Part shown: positions 54,478-63,375 of the stretch, in pieces
Layout of the letters: each line of letters starts with the position of its first letter
Position numbering within the stretch: the first letter of the stretch is position 1
Assembly (NCBI RefSeq): GCF_000346485.2
Contig: NZ_KQ976354.1
Coordinates: 2,015,221 to 2,079,220, forward strand
DNA length: 64,000 bases
Reading direction: 5' to 3'
From: Scytonema hofmannii PCC 7110
GTDB taxonomy: Bacteria; Cyanobacteriota; Cyanobacteriia; Cyanobacteriales; Nostocaceae
The notes under the pieces: model-generated
The model's database searches: none
What the model was told of the DNA's origin: nothing
Seen by the model: only the letters and a program-made list of their open reading frames with translations
Position numbers and translations under genes: made by a program

Positions 54478-54528
54478 TTGTTTGTAAAAATTACAGTTAA
54501 AACTTAACTGTAACTGTGAGGAGTTCCA
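54478..54528 (+). promoter_or_regulatory. Conserved porin leader 2
   Basis: TTGTTTGTAAAAATTACAGT, spacer, then CTGTGAGGAGT before the ATG, as before the first porin. An internal inverted pair TTAAAACTTAA lies in the spacer. Confidence 0.6.
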
Positions 54529-56454
54529 ATGAAAAAATACTTGCTAGCTTGCGGTGGTGGAGTGACTTTTTTGTGTCTGTTTGCTAAAGTTTTGCCCGTG
54601 CAAGCCACGGTTAGTTATAAAATAGCTGACGACAAACAGCCTTTGATAGATACAGAGAACTTAGAGGATTTTAACAGGAGTCGCACATATAACGCAAGCG
54701 ATTTTGTTGATGAAAATATTATATCCAACGTCACTCAGGCGGAATTTACTCTATCCCAACAACAAAATTTGCCTGTTGTCAATCAGCAGCAAGAAAGTAA
54801 AGATTTAGGACAGACCATTACTCCTAGTTCTTCAGTTGTACCTGTCTCAAAATCTTCCCAGAAATCGAGTGCAGCACAGGTTACATCTGTATCTCAGCTG
54901 TCTGATGTGAACCCTACAGACTGGGCTTTTCAGGCATTACAATCTTTAGTGGAGCGCTATGGTTGTATTGCTGGTTATCCAAATGGCACTTATCGGGGTA
55001 ACCGTGCCTTGACTCGTTATGAATTTGCTGCTGGTTTGAATGCTTGCTTAGATCGAGTCAATGAACTTATTGCTACAGCAACTGCCGATTTGGTAAGAAA
55101 AGAAGATTTAGTGACTTTGCAGAAATTGCAAGAAGAATTTGCGGCGGAACTGGCAACACTGCGAGGTCGGGTAGATGCTGTAGAAGCTCGTGCGGCTGAA
55201 TTGGAAGCAAATCAGTTTTCCATGACAACCAAACTCAATGGTGAAGCTATTGTTGCAGGTATTGGTGCTACAGGAGGTGCTCCAGGCAGAGATGACCCCA
55301 ATATTATTTTGGTTAATAGAGTACGGTTAAACCTCAACACCAGCTTCACGGGCAAAGACTTATTGATTACTGGTTTGCAAGCTTATAACTTCTTAGGTGG
55401 TGTCACTGGTAGTGGTAGCCTTCAAGAATCTTTGGGCTTGAGTTCAAATCTACTGAGTGCTAGCAGCGCACGTGTAAGTTTTGAACCTCAATTTCCCGGT
55501 GTTGATGTTAAGACGTTAACCCCCACTGGTGCCAACGATATTGAGCTTTACAAACTGCTTTATATCTTTCCTGTCGCCAATAAACTAACTTTGTTTGCTG
55601 GTTCTGCTGCAGAAGTGTCCGATGCCTTTCCTGCAATTACGCCTTTTTACGGTGAAGGGCAAGAGTCTATTTCTCGCTTTGCAGGTTTAAACCCTGTAGT
55701 ACGTGTTTCTGGTGGGACTTCTGGTTCTGGTTTGGCATCAGCTGCGGGATTTATTTTTAACCTTTCAAAGCAGTTGGATTTAAGAGCTTTGTACGGTAGT
55801 GTAAACGCCAATATTCCTCGTTCAGCTCAAGATATATTGCCAGGAGTTTCCAATACACCCTTGGGTGCAGGAGTGTTTGGAGGCAGTAGTGTCGTGGCGG
55901 CACAATTGACTTTTAGACCAAGTAGTTCCCTTGATTTTGCTCTGAACTATGCCAACAGTTATCACGAAATCAATATCTTGGGTACGGGATTGACTAGTAG
56001 TGATATTGGTGCTTTGGCTAATGTTCCTTTAGGAATACCAGTCAAACTGAATTCTGTTGGTGGTACAGTCACTTGGCGGTTTTCCCCAAAAGTGGCTTTT
56101 TCTGGATATGGTGCAGCTATATTTGTTGATGATTCTTCTGGTCGTGTAGATGCTTCTACCACTTTCACAAGTTGGATGGCGGGGCTTCACTTTAGCGATT
56201 TATTTGGAAAAGGGAATAACGCCGGGATTATTTTTGGACAGCCACTTTATCGTACTTCTGCCGAGGGTGATGCTAGACTTGCCAATACAGGTGTAGATCG
56301 TGCCGTTCCCTACCATTTAGAGGCATATTACCGTTTTAAAGTGAATGACAACATCAGTATTACCCCAGGTGCCTTCGTTCTATTTAATCCAGAAGGTGAT
56401 AGTAGAAACGACACAACAACTGTAGGTGTACTGCGTACTACGTTCACGTTTTAG
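54529..56454 (+). CDS. SLH-domain OprB-type (iron-uptake) porin 2
   Basis: A tandem duplicate of the preceding gene with the same order: signal peptide (ends VQATV), linker, SLH domain, coiled coil, beta-barrel ending LRTTFTF. The N-terminal linker is diverged, but the last roughly 135 residues differ at only a few positions from the first copy, and the DNA there is nearly identical. This suggests recent gene conversion in the barrel. Separate promoters with a shared leader suggest similar control, perhaps by iron, which is inference. Confidence 0.92.
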   Translation: MKKYLLACGGGVTFLCLFAKVLPVQATVSYKIADDKQPLIDTENLEDFNRSRTYNASDFVDENIISNVTQAEFTLSQQQNLPVVNQQQESKDLGQTITPSSSVVPVSKSSQKSSAAQVTSVSQLSDVNPTDWAFQALQSLVERYGCIAGYPNGTYRGNRALTRYEFAAGLNACLDRVNELIATATADLVRKEDLVTLQKLQEEFAAELATLRGRVDAVEARAAELEANQFSMTTKLNGEAIVAGIGATGGAPGRDDPNIILVNRVRLNLNTSFTGKDLLITGLQAYNFLGGVTGSGSLQESLGLSSNLLSASSARVSFEPQFPGVDVKTLTPTGANDIELYKLLYIFPVANKLTLFAGSAAEVSDAFPAITPFYGEGQESISRFAGLNPVVRVSGGTSGSGLASAAGFIFNLSKQLDLRALYGSVNANIPRSAQDILPGVSNTPLGAGVFGGSSVVAAQLTFRPSSSLDFALNYANSYHEINILGTGLTSSDIGALANVPLGIPVKLNSVGGTVTWRFSPKVAFSGYGAAIFVDDSSGRVDASTTFTSWMAGLHFSDLFGKGNNAGIIFGQPLYRTSAEGDARLANTGVDRAVPYHLEAYYRFKVNDNISITPGAFVLFNPEGDSRNDTTTVGVLRTTFTF

Positions 56455-56580
56455 TATGTAGAGACTAGCTATGCTAGTCTTTACACGATACAAACAAAGA
56501 AAAGTTATATGTTAAAATGCAACAGTGAAAAATAAGGATCAAATATCTGCTTTCAGCATGATAATGAGAAAATACTCTGG

Positions 56581-56799
56581 CTAACCCTGTAATTCGTATA
56601 AAGGAATTTCATCAGGATTACCAATTAAGTGCCAGAAAAGAGCAAGGTCACCAGCAGCACTAGAGATAAACTCTAATTGTTCTAGTGTGGCACCGTTTTC
56701 CATTTCTACCAAAAAGTTTTTTGCAGCCAGGATAGTGTTTTCTTGAGCCAATGCTTGCCGACTATGCCGTCTAACCATTTTTGTTTCACTCAAAAGCAT
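56581..56799 (-). CDS. Small hypothetical protein
   Basis: The 72-residue protein (MLLSETKMVRRHSRQALAQE, then LEQLEFISSAAGDLALFWHL) is helical without a recognised domain. It does not overlap another gene. Possibly a small regulator; function unknown. Confidence 0.5.
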   Translation of the reverse strand: MLLSETKMVRRHSRQALAQENTILAAKNFLVEMENGATLEQLEFISSAAGDLALFWHLIGNPDEIPLYELQG

Positions 56800-57066
56800 T
56801 TAATGCGAATTTTATTTAAAATGCAATCAAATTTTGTTTTACCATGCATTAGTCCTGGGGTACAATACCCCATAGGTATAAGCTTTGCAAAATTTACCTA
56901 AAGTTTGTACGGATATCTTATCAAAAACAATATGGGAGAGTGAGAACCCCTGAAATGTCAGAACCTCGGTTTCGCAGAAGAAACCGGGGTTCTATTTCCG
57001 CTTATCCTAGTAGCATTGGAACCATTGCGAATAGGTTCACTTCAAGAAGATTAGCTCAAGCAGACT
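56800..57066. other. Intergenic with a GGTTTC hairpin
   Basis: AGAACCTCGGTTTC (56960-56973) pairs with GAAACCGGGGTTCT (56980-56993). This is another member of the AAACCCGGT hairpin family. Confidence 0.6.
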
Positions 57067-57336
57067 TTAATCATTTGCCTTAATCAGAGAAGCAAGACGA
57101 GAAAAAGCACTATGGATTGCTTCTCCAGACTGCTGGTGTTCTCGGCTATCTAAGTAATCGTCTGCAACAGCATCTAATAATGAGGAGACAACCAAAAGTT
57201 TTTCCTTGTCTGTAGTAGCGGCTTGAAATTGTTCTACAAAAGTTGCTACCTCTGTTGCTGTTAATGGCTGTTCGGGAAGGAAACGCTTTCTCCCTTCCCT
57301 TCTACCTTCCCCTCTATGCGGCTTTTTTTCAGTCAT
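57067..57336 (-). CDS. Small hypothetical protein with Arg-rich start
   Basis: Start chosen at ATG 57336 (MTEKKPHRGEGRREGRKRF), 89 residues. A basic N-terminus is followed by a helical acidic part (TATEVATFVEQFQAATTDKE; LLDAVADDYLDSREHQ). No family recognised. It looks like a small soluble protein, perhaps nucleic-acid binding through its basic end. Confidence 0.55.
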   Translation of the reverse strand: MTEKKPHRGEGRREGRKRFLPEQPLTATEVATFVEQFQAATTDKEKLLVVSSLLDAVADDYLDSREHQQSGEAIHSAFSRLASLIKAND

Positions 57337-57561
57337 AATGCACCCTTGGTAATAGTTCAAGTAGATATTACCCAATTTACGGAATTTACAATCAGTGTTT
57401 GCGATCGCTCTTGATTTTCATTAAGTTTTATTTAAAAATAAGTGAATTCATCTAGTGATTAAAAATAATTTTATTATTATTGACTTACCGATTAGGTTGA
57501 CGCGTTACTTGCAAAATCAGTTAAAATTCTGTAAAATACTATAAACTGTATTGAGAGAAAA

Positions 57562-57753
57562 ATGGCTCTAAAAGATATGAATGCTAATGAATTCAAAGCA
57601 TTGATTCGAGAGGCTTTTGAAGAAGCTTTGGAGGAATTTTTCGGCGATCCAGACGAAGGTAAAGAACTGAGAACTGAAGTTAAAGAACAATTAGTTGAAC
57701 TAGTTAAGAAAAGACAGGCAGGTGCTCGTGGTATTCCTGCTGAGGAGGTTTAA
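57562..57753 (+). CDS. Small acidic antitoxin-like protein
   Basis: The 63-residue protein (MALKDMNANEFKALIREAFE, then EALEEFFGDPDEGKEL) is acidic and helical, like small antitoxins that precede RelE-type toxins in cyanobacteria. No toxin frame follows; only a palindrome and coxC on the other strand. It may be an orphan antitoxin. Confidence 0.55.
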   Translation: MALKDMNANEFKALIREAFEEALEEFFGDPDEGKELRTEVKEQLVELVKKRQAGARGIPAEEV

Positions 57754-57792
57754 CGTACTTGACTACATTAATTTTGATAGATAAGTTTGCTC

Positions 57793-57825
57793 AGATACCC
57801 GACTTCTTCAAGAAGTCGGGTATCT
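57793..57825 (-). terminator. 16-base perfect palindrome after coxC
   Basis: AGATACCCGACTTCTT, one base, then its complement. It lies just beyond the coxC stop and could terminate the oxidase transcript. Confidence 0.7.
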
Positions 57826-57849
57826 TGCAGGCATTCACAGTCAATGCGA

Positions 57850-58452
57850 TTATTGCCAGAGGTAAATAAGGATAAACAAAACAATCCAAATGACATCAAC
57901 AAAGTGCCAAAATAGTGAAGTGGCATTGACACCAAAATGCCCTGAATCGTAGTTACCTGGAATAAAAGAGCGCCCAAAAACAATCAATTGCAACAGAATG
58001 CCAGTGAAAACGTGCAAACCGTGGAAGCCAGTTAGCAGGTAGAACATTCCACCAAAAACTCCTGTGGTAAAACCAAAGGAAAGGTGACTCCATTCGATCG
58101 CCTGTCCTACAAGAAAATAAGTTCCCATTGCGATCGAAAGCATTAGAAACAGGCGAAACTTTGTTAAATCATGACGTTGAAGAGCACGTTCTGCCAAGTA
58201 AATGACGAAGCTACTCGAAACAAGAACTACTGTGTTTATTGCGGGTTCTTTAATTTCTAACCCTGAAACACCAGGCGGTAACCAGTCTATAGCAGTTGTT
58301 TTGTAAATAGTATATCCTGCAAAAAAACTGAGGAAAATAAAAGTCTCCGAGATCAAAAACACAATGAAGCCAAACATCTTGTTGCCTTCTTCATCGTGAA
58401 TATGCCCGTGTGCGGCATGATGTAACTCTTCTGAAACGATGGAACTGTCCAT
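57850..58452 (-). CDS. ctaE: Cytochrome c/quinol oxidase subunit III
   Basis: A five-helix heme-copper oxidase subunit III of 200 residues: MFGFIVFLISETFIFLSFFA, GGMFYLLTGFHGLHVFTGIL and FWHFVDVIWIVLFILIYLWQ. It stabilises subunit I. AGGAG precedes the ATG. It is the last gene of the minus-strand oxidase cluster, 226 bases after subunit I, with heptamer repeats between. Confidence 0.95.
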   Translation of the reverse strand: MDSSIVSEELHHAAHGHIHDEEGNKMFGFIVFLISETFIFLSFFAGYTIYKTTAIDWLPPGVSGLEIKEPAINTVVLVSSSFVIYLAERALQRHDLTKFRLFLMLSIAMGTYFLVGQAIEWSHLSFGFTTGVFGGMFYLLTGFHGLHVFTGILLQLIVFGRSFIPGNYDSGHFGVNATSLFWHFVDVIWIVLFILIYLWQ

Positions 58453-58472
58453 TGGATAAATTCTCCTTTAAG

Positions 58473-58523
58473 GGTTAGTGGTTAGTGGTTAGTTGTTAGT
58501 GGTTAGTTGTTAGTGGTTAGTGC
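58473..58523. repeat. Heptamer repeat (GGTTAGT) upstream of subunit III
   Basis: Seven GGTTAGT/TGTTAGT units. The inverse type (ACAACCAACA) at 58644-58680 could pair with it around about 120 bases. Confidence 0.85.
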
Positions 58524-58643
58524 TTAAATTCACAACTAGTAGAGCATAATCGATAATTACCGGATAATTTTGGATTGCCGCGTTGCTTCGCTCCTCGCAA
58601 TGATGTGCCTAAATAACATACGGTTTTTAATGATTATGCTCTA

Positions 58644-58680
58644 CTAGCAACTAACAACCAACAACCAACAACTAACTATT
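58644..58680. repeat. Heptamer repeat (CAACCAA/CAACTAA) after subunit I
   Basis: Touches the stop codon of the subunit I gene; complementary in type to the repeat at 58473. Confidence 0.8.
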
Positions 58681-60337
58681 AACGATTTTCAACTAATGGT
58701 TCAGATTTGCCGTACCCGTAAGGTCCAGACACAACAATTGGAAGTTCTTCAAAATTCTCTACTGGAGGTGGTGAAGACACTAACCACTCCAATCCAATTG
58801 CTCGCCAAGGATTATTAGGCGCTTTTGGACCGTGCATCCAAGCAGCTACCATATTAATAATGAAGGGTAAAGTAGACATACCTAAAAGAAAGGCTCCAAT
58901 ACTAGCAATAATGTTCCACATCTCATACTCTGGAGCGTAAGAAGAAACTCGACGCAGCATTCCTTGCAATCCTAATGGATGCATGGGGAAAAAGTTGAGA
59001 TTAGTACCAATGAAGGCAAGCCAGAAGTGGAGTTTACCCCAACCTTCATAGTACATACGGCCAGTCATTTTAGGGAACCAGTAATAAATGGCTGCATATA
59101 ACCCCATAGTTACCGTGCCATACAGTACGTAGTGAAAATGACCTACCACATAATATGTATTGTTGACATGGACATCAATTGGAACTGAAGAAAGAGTAAT
59201 GCCAGTAATGCCAGCAAAAACAAACAGTATTAATGCACCAAATGCAAACAGCATCGGTGTATCAAATTGCAGTTTACCGCCCCAAATCGTTGCAGTCCAA
59301 GCGAACACTTTAATGCCAGTTGGTACAGACACAAACATTGTCGTCAGCATGAAAAACAACCGCATCCAAGCTGGAGTACCACTGACAAACAAATGGTGTA
59401 CCCAAACTATACCGCTAACTCCAGCAATAACAAGGGATGAAATGGCGACAACTTTATAACCAAATAAGGGTTTGCGAGAAAAAGTTGGAAAGATTTCTGA
59501 AAAAATACCGAAAACTGGCAGAATGATGACGTAAACAGCAGGATGGGAGTAGAACCAAAAGAAGTGTTGGAAAAGAATGGGATCTCCTCCCTTAACCGGA
59601 TCGAAAAAGCTAGTTCCAACTGTTAAGTCAAATAAGAGCATAACTGCACCTGCTGTCAATACAGGCAATCCAAACAGTTGGATAATCTGAGCACTTAAGA
59701 CAGCCCAGACAAAAACAGGCATGCGGAAAAATGTCATCCCTGGTGCTCGCATCTTGAAAATCGTGGTGACAAAGTTAACTGCCCCCATAATTGAGGAGAT
59801 ACCTGACACGGCTACTGCCAACAACCAAATAAATTCACCATTGATTAGGTTACCAGTTGGGTTTTGCAGACTGATAGGAGGATAAGACCACCAACCTGCT
59901 TGTGCTGGACCACCCGGTACTAAAAAACTCACCATCAGGAGAATAGCTGCCACTGGTACCATCCAAAAGGCAACAGCATTAAGTCGTGGAAACGCCATAT
60001 CTTGCGCTCCAATCATCAAGGGAACAAGATAGTTAGCAAAACCTGCTAAAACTGGGAATGTCCAACCAAACAGCATCACCGTGCCGTGCATGGTGAACAT
60101 GGCGTTATAAACAGTCCGGTCAATAAGGTCTGATTCTGGGGTAATTAATTCCCCACGAATGACCATTGCAAATATGCCAGCTATCAAAAAGAGAAGGAAA
60201 GCGGTGACAATATACTGAATTCCAATGACTTTATGGTCAGTACTAAAGCTAAAATATCGTTTCCAATCTGATGCAGCTGTTTCATGGTGAGATTTCTCAC
60301 CAGTCACGCTAATATCATTTACAGAAATATTTGTCAT
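58679..60337 (-). CDS. ctaD: Heme-copper oxidase subunit I
   Basis: The 552-residue catalytic subunit with 12 membrane helices. Heme and CuB ligands are in TMHGTVMLFGW, WFYSHPAVYVIILP, FVHHLF-like VWVHHLFVSG and YYVVGHFHYVL. The YSHPAV motif, in place of GHPEV, marks A2-type oxidases where Tyr-Ser stands in for the D-channel Glu. The start codon sits inside a heptamer repeat (AAATGAC). It reduces O2 to water; the electron donor is probably a quinol, since subunit II lacks CuA. Confidence 0.95.
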   Translation of the reverse strand: MTNISVNDISVTGEKSHHETAASDWKRYFSFSTDHKVIGIQYIVTAFLLFLIAGIFAMVIRGELITPESDLIDRTVYNAMFTMHGTVMLFGWTFPVLAGFANYLVPLMIGAQDMAFPRLNAVAFWMVPVAAILLMVSFLVPGGPAQAGWWSYPPISLQNPTGNLINGEFIWLLAVAVSGISSIMGAVNFVTTIFKMRAPGMTFFRMPVFVWAVLSAQIIQLFGLPVLTAGAVMLLFDLTVGTSFFDPVKGGDPILFQHFFWFYSHPAVYVIILPVFGIFSEIFPTFSRKPLFGYKVVAISSLVIAGVSGIVWVHHLFVSGTPAWMRLFFMLTTMFVSVPTGIKVFAWTATIWGGKLQFDTPMLFAFGALILFVFAGITGITLSSVPIDVHVNNTYYVVGHFHYVLYGTVTMGLYAAIYYWFPKMTGRMYYEGWGKLHFWLAFIGTNLNFFPMHPLGLQGMLRRVSSYAPEYEMWNIIASIGAFLLGMSTLPFIINMVAAWMHGPKAPNNPWRAIGLEWLVSSPPPVENFEELPIVVSGPYGYGKSEPLVENR

Positions 60338-60418
60338 TTGTCATTTGTCCTTTGTCATTTTTCACTGTTATGTTGGGTTTCGTTCCTCAACCCAACCTAC
60401 GGTCACTGGTCACTGTAA
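60330..60418. repeat. Repeat cluster between subunits II and I
   Basis: GTCATTT heptamers (60330-60367) cover the subunit I start. A GTTGGGTTTCGTTCCTCAAC copy of the 41593 hairpin arm lies at 60372-60396. TGGTCAC heptamers (60400-60416) cover the subunit II stop. Confidence 0.8.
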
Positions 60419-61326
60419 TTGACTAGAGGTGGTTGTGCGGGGACTACTGTTGTCCAACCTGCTTTCACTGGCGCTTTTAGTGCTTGAGCATACTCGGATG
60501 CTGCTTGATTGCTTGCAGGAGATGGTTTGTGCATTGCTGCTTTTGCAAGCCACTTTTTGTAGTCTTCTAAGGATTCAACCACGACATCTGCCTGCATGGT
60601 TGCAAAGTATGTACCGCTAAATTCGGAATCTGTCAAGCTATATTTACCTGGGCGAATAGGTGTGAACTCAAAATCAATTTTGCGCTGAGGAATAATATCT
60701 TGCTTGACTCGAAAAGCAGGAATATAAAAGCCGTGGAGAACATCTTCTGACTGCATTGCTAAACGAATGCGATGATTTACGGGTAAGTGCAGTTCGGTAC
60801 TGGTAACTCCTGTTTCTGGATACCGAAAAACCCAAGCCCACTGTTTGGCATCGACTTCGATGTCTTCAACTGGTATCGCATTCGTATTTTTTGTGTCCTT
60901 GTTGACTGGTGCAGCATATGCTGATTCTATCCCGATTGGCATATGCACGTGAACAGCCTCCATGGGTCCTTGAATTCCCATTTGCTCATAAATTTGGTAG
61001 CTGTATCCAGCAATCCAAAATACTAGCAATACAGGAATTGCCGTCCAAATAACTTCCAAGGTTACATTTCCTTCAATAGGAGGACCATCGCTTGTATCGT
61101 ACCTCTCAGCTCGATGGAAAAGAACTGAATACATCAGTGTGCTTGTGACTCCAAGGAAGATAAATGCTCCTAATGTTACCAAGAAGCTAAATAATTCATC
61201 AAAGAGTCGCGATTCTACTGCCGCTTGAGGGGGTAGCCAGGAATATGCCTGTTGTCCTATCCAAAGACTAGCAGCAGTTAAGGCGAGAGCACACGCACTC
61301 AGGAGCAAAATATTTCGGGTTTTCAT
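60403..61326 (-). CDS. ctaC: Oxidase subunit II lacking the CuA site (alternative terminal oxidase type)
   Basis: Two N-terminal helices (about residues 5-25 and 45-70, plus one near 95-110) precede the cupredoxin domain. Normally CuA is bound by H, C-S-E-x-C-x-x-x-H and M. Here His198 (LHGFYIPAF) and Met244 remain, but the loop reads TDSEFSGTYFATM, so both Cys are Asp233 and Ser237 and the His is Phe241. This is the signature of the cyanobacterial alternative respiratory terminal oxidase, thought to take electrons from quinol. The final codons S-D-Q-stop are heptamer repeat sequence. Confidence 0.93.
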   Translation of the reverse strand: MKTRNILLLSACALALTAASLWIGQQAYSWLPPQAAVESRLFDELFSFLVTLGAFIFLGVTSTLMYSVLFHRAERYDTSDGPPIEGNVTLEVIWTAIPVLLVFWIAGYSYQIYEQMGIQGPMEAVHVHMPIGIESAYAAPVNKDTKNTNAIPVEDIEVDAKQWAWVFRYPETGVTSTELHLPVNHRIRLAMQSEDVLHGFYIPAFRVKQDIIPQRKIDFEFTPIRPGKYSLTDSEFSGTYFATMQADVVVESLEDYKKWLAKAAMHKPSPASNQAASEYAQALKAPVKAGWTTVVPAQPPLVNYSDQ

Positions 61327-61343
61327 AGTGACAAAATTGTTGA

Positions 61344-61444
61344 ATGTTAGTTGTTAGTTGTTAGTTGTTAGTTGTTGGTTGTTAGTTGTTGGTTGTTAAT
61401 TTTTCTACTAACTAATAACTACTAACTACTAACTACTAACCAAC
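61344..61444. repeat. Inverted heptamer repeat upstream of subunit II
   Basis: Eight GTTAGTT units face about six ACTAACT units, giving a stem-loop in the transcript between the DUF2231 genes and subunit II. Confidence 0.85.
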
Positions 61445-61446
61445 AT

Positions 61447-62052
61447 CTATTTGAGTAGTAAGTTAGGGTCTTTGCCCAATCGCAATAACATATCGGCGGT
61501 GTTGTGAACCCCAAACTCAGCAGCTAGGTGTGCTCCTAGCGTTCCGTGAACGTACATGAGGGACATGAGGAACAGCCCGGAGAGTAAATATGTCCACTGC
61601 ACTTCTTGGCTATCGTCCTTGCGCCAAATGAAGCGCTGAAATCCTCTCCAGATAGTCATACCGACAATTAATGACAGAAGAAAAACACCACCTACACCAT
61701 GCCAAAGCATTGTGTCTATCGCTTGTAATCCCCAAGCACTCTTCACATGAGTGGCTGGTTCTGCCAGCAGGATTTCATAAAAACCTGCTGCTACCGTAAA
61801 AAATGTGATGACTGCTGAAGCCAGCATATTGTACCAGCCAGCATCAAAGAAGTTGGAACGTATCACAGGAATTGCCAAAAACTTGAAGATTGGTTTTTGT
61901 AAAGGAAACAACACACCAATAAAATCAAAGACAACTCCAAGAATGAACAAACCTAGAGTGAGATGGACTAAGTTTGGATGAATGGGTATGGCATAGGGTA
62001 AACCATTTGCCCCAAGCTGAGTTTTTAATTGGTCAATCACTTCAGGATTCAT
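61447..62052 (-). CDS. DUF2231 membrane protein, long form
   Basis: The 201-residue protein has four to five helices and conserved His in the helices (IPIHPNLVHLTLGLFILG; MLWHGVGGVFLLSLI; HGTLGAHLAAEFG), reminiscent of heme b binding. Four-base overlap with the upstream DUF2231 gene and position before a quinol-type oxidase suggest a membrane electron carrier or assembly factor for the oxidase, which is inference. Confidence 0.85.
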   Translation of the reverse strand: MNPEVIDQLKTQLGANGLPYAIPIHPNLVHLTLGLFILGVVFDFIGVLFPLQKPIFKFLAIPVIRSNFFDAGWYNMLASAVITFFTVAAGFYEILLAEPATHVKSAWGLQAIDTMLWHGVGGVFLLSLIVGMTIWRGFQRFIWRKDDSQEVQWTYLLSGLFLMSLMYVHGTLGAHLAAEFGVHNTADMLLRLGKDPNLLLK

Positions 62053-62549
62053 TGTAGTAAGCCCTCCTTCATGGCTTCAACAACTGGTACAGTATGTAGT
62101 CCATAAACCCAAACCAGTTCATCTCCGAAATACACCTGTATGCCTACTAAAACAGTTAATAACAAAGCTGCTGCTAGATAATAAATTGGCACTTTGTATG
62201 GAGTGCGAGCACGAATTACATAACGCCAAGCTGTGATGACAGCCAGAATTCCAGAAAGCGACCAACCAATGATGGTGTGTATATTTAGGATTGGTCGAGC
62301 TGCATTATAAGGTTCTGCCAAACCTGCTTCAAACTGACCAAAAATGATGGCAACGAAGATGGAAATTGTAGCGAAAAACATATTCCACCAACTCACTTCA
62401 AAAAGACGGTGGTTGCGGGTAAAGTATCCAACGACATCGCACAAAAAGGCAAACAACACCATCGCGATTACGAAGTGGACAACGATGGGATGCATTGTAT
62501 CGGGATACGGTAAGTTATGGTCATTCAAAAGTGGAAGATACGCCAGCAT
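62049..62549 (-). CDS. DUF2231 membrane protein, short form
   Basis: First gene of the oxidase cluster (166 residues, four helices). Conserved His: TMHPIVVHFVIAMVLFAFLC, LNIHTIIGWSLSG and VYGLHTVPVVEAM. AGGAG precedes the ATG. Together with the next gene (ATGA overlap) it forms a DUF2231 pair in front of the terminal oxidase. The promoter of the cluster should lie upstream, in 62550-63140. Confidence 0.85.
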   Translation of the reverse strand: MLAYLPLLNDHNLPYPDTMHPIVVHFVIAMVLFAFLCDVVGYFTRNHRLFEVSWWNMFFATISIFVAIIFGQFEAGLAEPYNAARPILNIHTIIGWSLSGILAVITAWRYVIRARTPYKVPIYYLAAALLLTVLVGIQVYFGDELVWVYGLHTVPVVEAMKEGLLQ

Positions 62550-63140
62550 GGTATTCTCCTTAATGGTTAGTGGTTAGTAGTTATTGGCTAGTAGTTATTG
62601 TTTTTTTGTACTAACTTGTAACTACTAACTATTTAGATAAAGTTACTCCTAAATCAAAATTTCAAGTTAAAAAGTCAAAAATACACTTTTGTCTTTTGAG
62701 TTCTGACTTAACTCAAAAATAAGTATTCCTACTTTTGACTTCTAACTTTCGACGCCTATAACAACTCAGATCGGACTTCACACCTGTCCAAATAGCAGCA
62801 CCATACCGGACGAGTTTATAAGTTAGTAGTAAACTCTTTTCTTAAAGGTATTTACCACTGTTAAGTATCTTAAACTTATGTAAATAAATTTTGTGTATCT
62901 CATGATATTTTTGCATAAATCAAAAAAAACAGCAGCGTAACAAAACCTTTGTCTGAAAGTGCCAAGTATTATTGTTAAATCCAAAAAGACATAATCGACT
63001 TCTACTTGAGATTCATACCAGTTCCGATCGCGGTGTCTTGTGACCTACTCCCGAACCGCTAGAAGATTACCTATTTAAAATGGGCGAAACTAGAAGACCT
63101 TGCCTATGATATTTATCAGCTTCTCGAAACTTTTCAGCCG
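62550..63140. other. Upstream region of the oxidase cluster
   Basis: Heptamer repeats (GGTTAGT types facing ACTAACT types) lie at 62564-62634, then about 500 bases without a gene. I looked for a clear NtcA box (GTA-N8-TAC) and saw none convincing. Confidence 0.5.
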
Positions 63141-63371
63141 ATGAAAGTAGAGGAAGCTAGTCCTAGTTTGCCTGACGTTCGTTGTCAAAAATTCGCTTTC
63201 CAAGCTGCAATCACACGACCACGTAAATTCATTTTTCTAGTTACTGGTACTAATGACAGTAGCGCTGGTTCTCTGCACGATGCTATTACTCAAGCTAATA
63301 ACACTGCTGGCGCTGACACGATTAATTTTGATAATTTTATTCTTGATGGGCGCACAAAGGGCATTTTATAG
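63141..63371 (+). pseudogene. Fragment of a beta-helix type surface protein
   Basis: Within 76 residues the sequence VTGTNDSSAGSLHDAITQAN, then NTAGADTINFDN, is a typical first repeat of large parallel beta-helix or CSLREA-type surface proteins. The start is not natural and the frame ends after 12 more residues. It is probably a remnant of a larger gene. Confidence 0.6.
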
Positions 63372-63375
63372 TAGG

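Noticed and set aside
60403-61326. Ordinary cytochrome c oxidase subunit II
   Set aside because: The CuA loop lacks both Cys and the second His.
62550-63140. NtcA-type promoter for the oxidase cluster
   Set aside because: No clear GTA-N8-TAC site with a well placed -10 box was found by eye.
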